Origin: Synechococcales cyanobacterium PMM_0085
GTDB lineage: Bacteria; Cyanobacteriota; Cyanobacteriia; Elainellales; Elainellaceae
Assembly: GCA_949127705.1 (NCBI GenBank)
Contig: CASBQJ010000403.1
Location: forward strand, 1 to 9,246
Length of the DNA stretch: 9,246 nucleotides
Direction of reading: 5' to 3'
Within the stretch, counting starts at the first letter, position 1. The number at the start of each line of letters is the position of its first letter. The translations under genes were made by a program, and so were the position numbers. Of the stretch, positions 5,921-9,246 are shown one piece after another. The notes under the pieces were generated by a model. It saw only the letters and a program-made list of their open reading frames with translations, ran no database searches and was not told where the DNA came from.

Positions 5921-5950
5921 AGGGGGCCTTCTCGAAGCGCTCCCTCTTTT
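5921..5950 (+). terminator. Rho-independent terminator of the DAHP synthase gene
   Basis: AGGGGGC pairs with GCTCCCT (one G-U pair), and CTT with AAG, around the loop CTCG with a single bulged C. CTTTT follows at 5946-5950. It lies 44 nt after the stop codon, between this gene and the convergent patU-like gene. On the minus strand the hairpin has no T run, so it serves the plus strand. Beyond it, TTACGAAGCATC occurs twice (5952-5963 and 5968-5979) with a 16-base period. Confidence 0.75.
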
Positions 5951-6006
5951 GTTACGAAGCATCTTTATTACGAAGCATCGCTTCCTTCCTCATTTTCAGA
6001 ATCTCC

Positions 6007-7506
6007 CTACTCTAGGGGCGGATGGTCGGCTGGGGGCTGCATATGATCTACTTGCGCTTCGATGTTTTTGAGAATTTGACTCAGCGCAGGTAGAGCCTCT
6101 AATCGCATAGCGGCGGCTCCCGATTCGGAGCGGGCGCGATCGCGAATTTCGTTGAGCTTAGTTTGCAGCTGTCGAGCAATACCCAAGGCATCCCGCTCTA
6201 GAGAAATCAGCTGTTGCTGTTGATAAAATTTCAGCGCGGCACCTCGCAAAATTTGTATAGTTGCTTCTTCTCCCAATGGAGTTGGAATGAAGCGAAACCG
6301 CAGTAGAATCCGCTTGCGCTCGTATAGGCGCTCTGAGTCAACCTGCCTGGATTGGGTTACAGGCACTAGCGACAGGTGGGCTAAAAGTTTTAACTCATTG
6401 ATCGTGGCTTGAAACCGCTGTAAGTCTAGCTGCTCCACAATCGATTTCAATACCCCGTTTTGGCTCCAGAGAATATGTCCATAGCGGGGTTGTCGTTCAA
6501 AATAAAGCCGCCCGATCCCCCCGACCAAAACCCTTCCTAGTAACTCTTTGAGGAATTCTGAAGGGGCTAACCTAGCCAGCACTTCCATGGGCTGATTTAG
6601 ATAATTCAGCTGCACGTCTAGGGGCGGGATCGGAGGCAGTAGAACTAGGGGAACTTCAGGACTCTGAGACATCTCAGGCGGCTGGGACTGTGAGTTTACC
6701 TGTCCGATCTCGGTAGACGACGGCAAACTGGCACTAGCGGGCAGAGGATCAGACTGATGCTCTTTAATATCCTTAAAGGGCTTAGCTTCAACGTACTGGT
6801 TTTGGTCTTCGGCCACCTCTAGCAGGAATGCCACGATGTCGTCTATTGGCTCTGCTGGCTCTAGGGGACGTGGATCTAACGGCAGTAAGATCGGTGCCGG
6901 AGGTGGGGCGTTGTCTGGAACCTCGGCGATGGGTAGAGTAGGCCGTTCAGATGACGTGAGGGCATGAGATAGAGGCGGCGGAGACGGCAGAGCTGCTAGG
7001 AACCCTTCAGGCAGCTCTACGTTTAGATCTTCAGGACTATCGACAATGTAGGTGGGCTGGGCATTGCGATCAGCCCGCTGCTGAGATCGCACTTGGGCAG
7101 TGCTGCGCGGCGATCGCGCGCTTTTTGAAGCGCCGGGATTGGCCTGTTGACGGGCTTGACTGCCGCTGTGGTTCAAATAGGCAGAAAGCACCGCCTGCAT
7201 TGCCTCGGATGAGATTTTATGGGCGACAGGCCGATATTTGTGATATGAAATAATGCGCCGTACATAGTCCATTGCCGAGGCATCATTTGGATTGACTATG
7301 CCCAAAATTAGCCGATTTGAATCTACATATAGGGGCAAAACTTGATAGTACAGGCACGCCTCGAACGGCAAAACGCCGTCAATCAAAATAAAAAGCTGCT
7401 GAATATCTAGATATGCAGCCAGATCGTCAGAAAAGTGCGATCGAATGGACTGGTAAATAGAATCCGGGAATTTAGATTCGGTTTGGTCACCCAGGGGAGA
7501 CGCCAT
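6007..7506 (-). CDS. patU: PatU-like protein: PilB/GspE-derived, lacking the ATPase core
   Basis: This 499-residue soluble protein follows hetZ by 75 nt on the same strand, the order known for hetZ-patU in filamentous cyanobacteria, where patU influences heterocyst pattern. Three parts can be seen. Residues about 30-112 (AYLDIQQLFILIDGVLPFEAC...VLPLYVDSNRLILGIVNPND...) resemble the N-terminal MshEN/GspE-N domain of PilB-type ATPases. Residues 113-295 are a disordered linker rich in Pro, Ser and acidic residues. Residues about 315-425 (LLGRVLVGGIGRLYFE...GVLKSI...INELKLLAHLSLVPVTQSRQVD...FRFIPTPLGEEATIQILRG) match the pattern of the PilB middle domain that precedes the ATPase. No Walker A, Walker B or tetracysteine motif follows; the protein ends in a helical, coiled-coil-like tail (430-490). 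It is probably a binding or signalling protein, not a motor. Naming rests on context and architecture. The start has only a weak ribosome-binding site. Confidence 0.68.
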   Translation of the reverse strand: MASPLGDQTESKFPDSIYQSIRSHFSDDLAAYLDIQQLFILIDGVLPFEACLYYQVLPLYVDSNRLILGIVNPNDASAMDYVRRIISYHKYRPVAHKISSEAMQAVLSAYLNHSGSQARQQANPGASKSARSPRSTAQVRSQQRADRNAQPTYIVDSPEDLNVELPEGFLAALPSPPPLSHALTSSERPTLPIAEVPDNAPPPAPILLPLDPRPLEPAEPIDDIVAFLLEVAEDQNQYVEAKPFKDIKEHQSDPLPASASLPSSTEIGQVNSQSQPPEMSQSPEVPLVLLPPIPPLDVQLNYLNQPMEVLARLAPSEFLKELLGRVLVGGIGRLYFERQPRYGHILWSQNGVLKSIVEQLDLQRFQATINELKLLAHLSLVPVTQSRQVDSERLYERKRILLRFRFIPTPLGEEATIQILRGAALKFYQQQQLISLERDALGIARQLQTKLNEIRDRARSESGAAAMRLEALPALSQILKNIEAQVDHMQPPADHPPLE

Positions 7507-7531
7507 AGAAACGAACCAAAGGGGGGATGAT

Positions 7532-7559
7532 GGAAAAACTACGTAGTTGCTACATAGTT
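7532..7559 (-). terminator. AT-rich hairpin with short T run between hetZ and patU
   Basis: Read leftwards, AACTATGTAG (7559-7550) pairs with CTACGTAGTT (7546-7537) over 10 bp with one G-U pair and a three-base loop. TTTT follows (7536-7533). On the plus strand the G-U pair becomes an A-C mismatch, so the leftward orientation is favoured. The stem is weak and the T run short, so it may only partly end transcription after hetZ and thus lower patU expression. Confidence 0.45.
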
Positions 7560-7581
7560 ATAAATGCTTCCCCGACCAGCT

Positions 7582-8742
7582 TTATTCTCCTTCACTTGAT
7601 TCAGCGCGTGAAGATCGAGAGCTAGTGCGTAGGGCATGTGCTGCTAGATAAAGTTTAGTCCATTCCCCGGTGACTTGGCTCACCTTCAGATTCCGCTCGC
7701 GGGCGATCGCCTCTGGTGTTTTTTGGGCCTTAATGTCTTCAATTAATTTCTTTTGTTCAAGCGTTAATCCGGCTAAAAAGGTTTGCCAATCTTGGGAGGC
7801 TAGTCCTAAATTTTGCTCTAATGAAGCGCCTAACCAGCCAGAGACCAGGTCAGGCTGGCTTTTGACAGCAAATACGCGCAGCGCATGATAGCTAATTTTT
7901 TCGCGCAGGCGGTAAACCTGCTTGATCGGTAGATTCAGAGTTGCCGCGATCGCCTCCTGGGATTTGCCTTGCAAGTGCAGCTCTAGCCACTCGGCTGCCA
8001 GCGGTTCTACGTCTTCTTTGAGGTAGCTCAGAAACTTCTGCTTCACATCGTCGCGTAGGGCCTGCTGTTCTTCCCAGGCTTGCTGATGCTGATACTGCAT
8101 CATGGCCTGATTATCCAACAGGCTCATCGGGTTGTCGCTGTCATCGGGCGCAATTTCATCAGACACTAGGCGAATTAAATCACCCGTTGGCACCTGAGTC
8201 ATGCCCCCGCGCTGCGATCGCCGCAAATAGTTGACAAAGCGATAGACCAGCAGCGGCTGATTGCGAATGGGGCGGAGGCAATACTCTTCTACACTAGCCA
8301 GCATTAATGCATTGCGCAGTCGAGGATTGGCGGTACATTCGGCAATCCACCGCATCTGCTGCCGAATGTAGCTATCGCTCTGAATCAATTCCTGAATCAC
8401 TTCTTTCAGGACGTCCATCACGGTGCGGCGGCGATCGCGGGACAGGGCCACCCAGGTTTTGACCTTGCTGCGAATTAAGAACAAACTGCTGAGCCGCTGC
8501 AATAAATTGCCATAGGCCACCTCTTGCGCCATCCCCAAATATCGCTGCTCCAGAATGCGGTAGCGATAATCCATTGCCTGTCTCGCCACCGCTAGCTGAG
8601 GCGGCAGCAGCTCATCAAATCGATCTAGATCATCTCCCAGCAGCCAAGCAAGGATGCTCTCATGCGCGGCAGAGGACTGCTGTGAACAGTCTTGTTTTAA
8701 TCGTATTTGCCAGTTTCGCCGCAGTTCCTCAGCCCTTGACAT
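7582..8742 (-). CDS. hetZ: HetZ-family putative DNA-binding regulator
   Basis: The 386-residue protein has no signal peptide or membrane segment. Its C-terminal half has two helix-turn-helix-like stretches: LQGKSQEAIAATLNLPIKQVYRLREKI (257-283), similar to sigma region 4 or LuxR-type helices, and LTLEQKKLIEDIKAQKTPEAIARERNLKVSQVTGEWTKLYLAA (326-368). Between them is the block SGWLGASLEQNLGLASQDWQTFLAGL (301-326). This overall pattern is that of HetZ and HetZ-related proteins (Anabaena HetZ is about 400 residues). HetZ acts early in heterocyst differentiation in Anabaena, where HetR controls it, but homologues also occur in filamentous strains without heterocysts. The following patU-like gene supports the call. 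A GAGGA site lies 10 nt before the ATG at 8742. The start region is duplicated upstream (8781-8839). No clear HetR-type inverted repeat was found upstream. Confidence 0.75.
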   Translation of the reverse strand: MSRAEELRRNWQIRLKQDCSQQSSAAHESILAWLLGDDLDRFDELLPPQLAVARQAMDYRYRILEQRYLGMAQEVAYGNLLQRLSSLFLIRSKVKTWVALSRDRRRTVMDVLKEVIQELIQSDSYIRQQMRWIAECTANPRLRNALMLASVEEYCLRPIRNQPLLVYRFVNYLRRSQRGGMTQVPTGDLIRLVSDEIAPDDSDNPMSLLDNQAMMQYQHQQAWEEQQALRDDVKQKFLSYLKEDVEPLAAEWLELHLQGKSQEAIAATLNLPIKQVYRLREKISYHALRVFAVKSQPDLVSGWLGASLEQNLGLASQDWQTFLAGLTLEQKKLIEDIKAQKTPEAIARERNLKVSQVTGEWTKLYLAAHALRTSSRSSRAESSEGE

Positions 8743-8768
8743 TGCGTGGGGGTCCTCAGTGCCAACTT
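8711..8768 (-). repeat. Direct repeat copy A: functional hetZ start region
   Basis: This 58-bp segment carries the ribosome-binding site (GAGGA, 8757-8753), the ATG (8742-8740) and the first ten codons of hetZ. Its first 42 positions (8711-8752) are identical to 8781-8822. The remainder aligns with copy B to position 8768, with two mismatches, one extra base in copy B and one further substitution beside it. The start-to-start period is 70 bp. Confidence 0.9.
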
Positions 8769-8779
8769 TCAGTTCGTGG

Positions 8780-8812
8780 TCAGTTTCGCCGCAGTTCCTC
8801 AGCCCTTGACAT
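8780..8812 (-). other. Ten-codon upstream reading frame identical to the HetZ N terminus
   Basis: The ATG at 8812-8810 opens a frame encoding MSRAEELRRN followed by TGA (8782-8780). The real hetZ reads MSRAEELRRN-W at the same place (TGG instead of TGA). The stop falls exactly at the edge of the duplicated block, so it was created by the junction. It could be a harmless duplication scar, a translated leader peptide affecting hetZ translation, or a decoy start. Its weak ribosome-binding site argues for low translation. Confidence 0.6.
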
Positions 8813-8839
8813 TGCGTGGGGGGGCTTCGGTGCCAACTT
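8781..8839 (-). repeat. Direct repeat copy B: upstream duplicate of the hetZ start
   Basis: This segment repeats copy A, 42 of 42 positions identical at 8781-8822 and then diverging. The ribosome-binding site seen in copy A (GAGGA) has become GAAG here, and the C run between it and the ATG is longer. The unit lies upstream of the functional start in the direction of transcription, so both copies are probably on the hetZ mRNA leader if the promoter lies above 8840. Confidence 0.9.
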
Positions 8840-8976
8840 GAACGTTAATCTTTTAATTTATAGCGCTGGATCATAAATTGTGAGCGCAGAATTAGGGCTA
8901 CCTCAACCATCAACACCCTTGTAATCCGTTCCAAAGACCTTAAGACCTGATCCCTACCTTGGCTCCTTGTTCTGCC
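8840..8976 (-). promoter_or_regulatory. Likely hetZ promoter region; no consensus promoter identified
   Basis: This stretch lies between the coiled-coil gene and the duplicated hetZ start. It contains AT-rich TATGAT and TATAAA hexamers (around 8875 and 8860 on the minus strand), but neither has a -35 hexamer at 16-18 bases. AAGACCT occurs twice in tandem near 8934-8947. No terminator for the upstream gene was found, so cotranscription with it is possible. Confidence 0.3.
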
Positions 8977-9246
8977 CTAGCTGCCAGTGTCTCCGTCTTC
9001 AATCGCCGCCACAAGACTCTGTAATGTTTCCGTTAGCTGCCCCAACCGCTCTAAAGTGGCATCCTGATTTTCGGCGATCGTTTGAACTGCATCACTTAGG
9101 GCAAAAATTTGGTAGCCTTGTTGCTGGACTTGTTTTGCCAGCGCATCAATGGTTCCAGAGAGTTGTTCTACGGTTTCTGTGGTGGTTAGCACAGCTTCTC
9201 CAACCTGCTGCACAATTAATTCTAAAGACGTTGATTGGACGTCCAC
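8977..9246 (-). CDS. Small coiled-coil protein of unknown function, possibly partial at its N terminus
   Basis: Reading leftwards from the window edge, the frame gives 89 residues to a TAG stop at 8979-8977. The first codon in the window is GTG at 9246-9244; it may be the true start or an internal valine, since nothing upstream is visible. The sequence is almost entirely helical and heptad-like (ETVEQLSGTIDALAKQV, IFALSDAVQTIAENQDATLERLGQLTETLQSLVAAI), acidic, and lacks cysteine, a signal peptide or a membrane helix. This suggests a self-associating or partner-binding coiled coil. I do not recognise a family. It lies 235 nt upstream of hetZ on the same strand, so a functional link is possible but unproven. 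Confidence 0.6.
   Translation of the reverse strand: MDVQSTSLELIVQQVGEAVLTTTETVEQLSGTIDALAKQVQQQGYQIFALSDAVQTIAENQDATLERLGQLTETLQSLVAAIEDGDTGS

Noticed and set aside
8743..8976. HetR-type binding palindrome upstream of hetZ
   Set aside because: G-rich and C-rich runs exist (in the duplicated block), but they do not form the GGGG...CCCC inverted repeat expected of known HetR sites.
1..9246. CRISPR array, phage genes or toxin-antitoxin pair
   Set aside because: No regularly spaced repeats, integrase, phage structural genes or small toxin-like gene pair can be seen on either strand.

Overview
This window reads as chromosomal DNA of a cyanobacterium, most likely a filamentous one. The octamer GCGATCGC (the cyanobacterial HIP1 repeat) occurs about twenty times in 9.2 kb. 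The gene set includes a PAM68/DUF3464 photosystem II assembly factor, and the right end carries a HetZ-family regulator followed by a PatU-like protein. That pair is known mainly from filamentous cyanobacteria, where it was described in heterocyst patterning. Nothing here shows whether this strain makes heterocysts.

Left part (1-3065). A DAHP synthase gene of the short type is cut by the window edge and read leftwards (270 to 1). Its 570-base upstream region holds no convincing gene. It does hold strong RNA structure on the leftward strand: a 49-nt hairpin, an overlapping terminator, and a second terminator. Next comes hisIE (rightwards), whose stop codon lies inside a perfect 14-bp-arm palindrome, and then a convergent MFS transporter (leftwards). 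Between the transporter and ruvA sits a 101-bp MITE-like element with terminal inverted repeats, an exact 8-bp target duplication and a nested 28-bp palindrome.

Middle part (3066-5950). ruvA, rpsO and the PAM68-family gene run rightwards with short gaps (62 and 8 nt). A full-length DAHP synthase of the type with an N-terminal ferredoxin-like regulatory domain follows and ends in a good rho-independent terminator. The window therefore carries two DAHP synthases, one with and one without the regulatory domain, about 4.5 kb apart and divergently oriented. Both feed the shikimate pathway.

Right part (6007-9246, all leftwards). In transcription order there is a small coiled-coil protein (possibly partial), hetZ and a patU-like gene. 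The hetZ start region is duplicated with a 70-bp period, so the upstream copy encodes a ten-residue peptide identical to the HetZ N terminus and then stops. The patU-like protein looks like the N-terminal and middle domains of a PilB/GspE ATPase without the ATPase core. A hairpin with a short T run separates hetZ from patU.

The most unusual items are the duplicated hetZ start, the candidate attenuator upstream of the left DAHP synthase, the MITE, and the PilB-derived architecture of the PatU-like protein. None is proven here; functions rest on sequence motifs recognised by eye.
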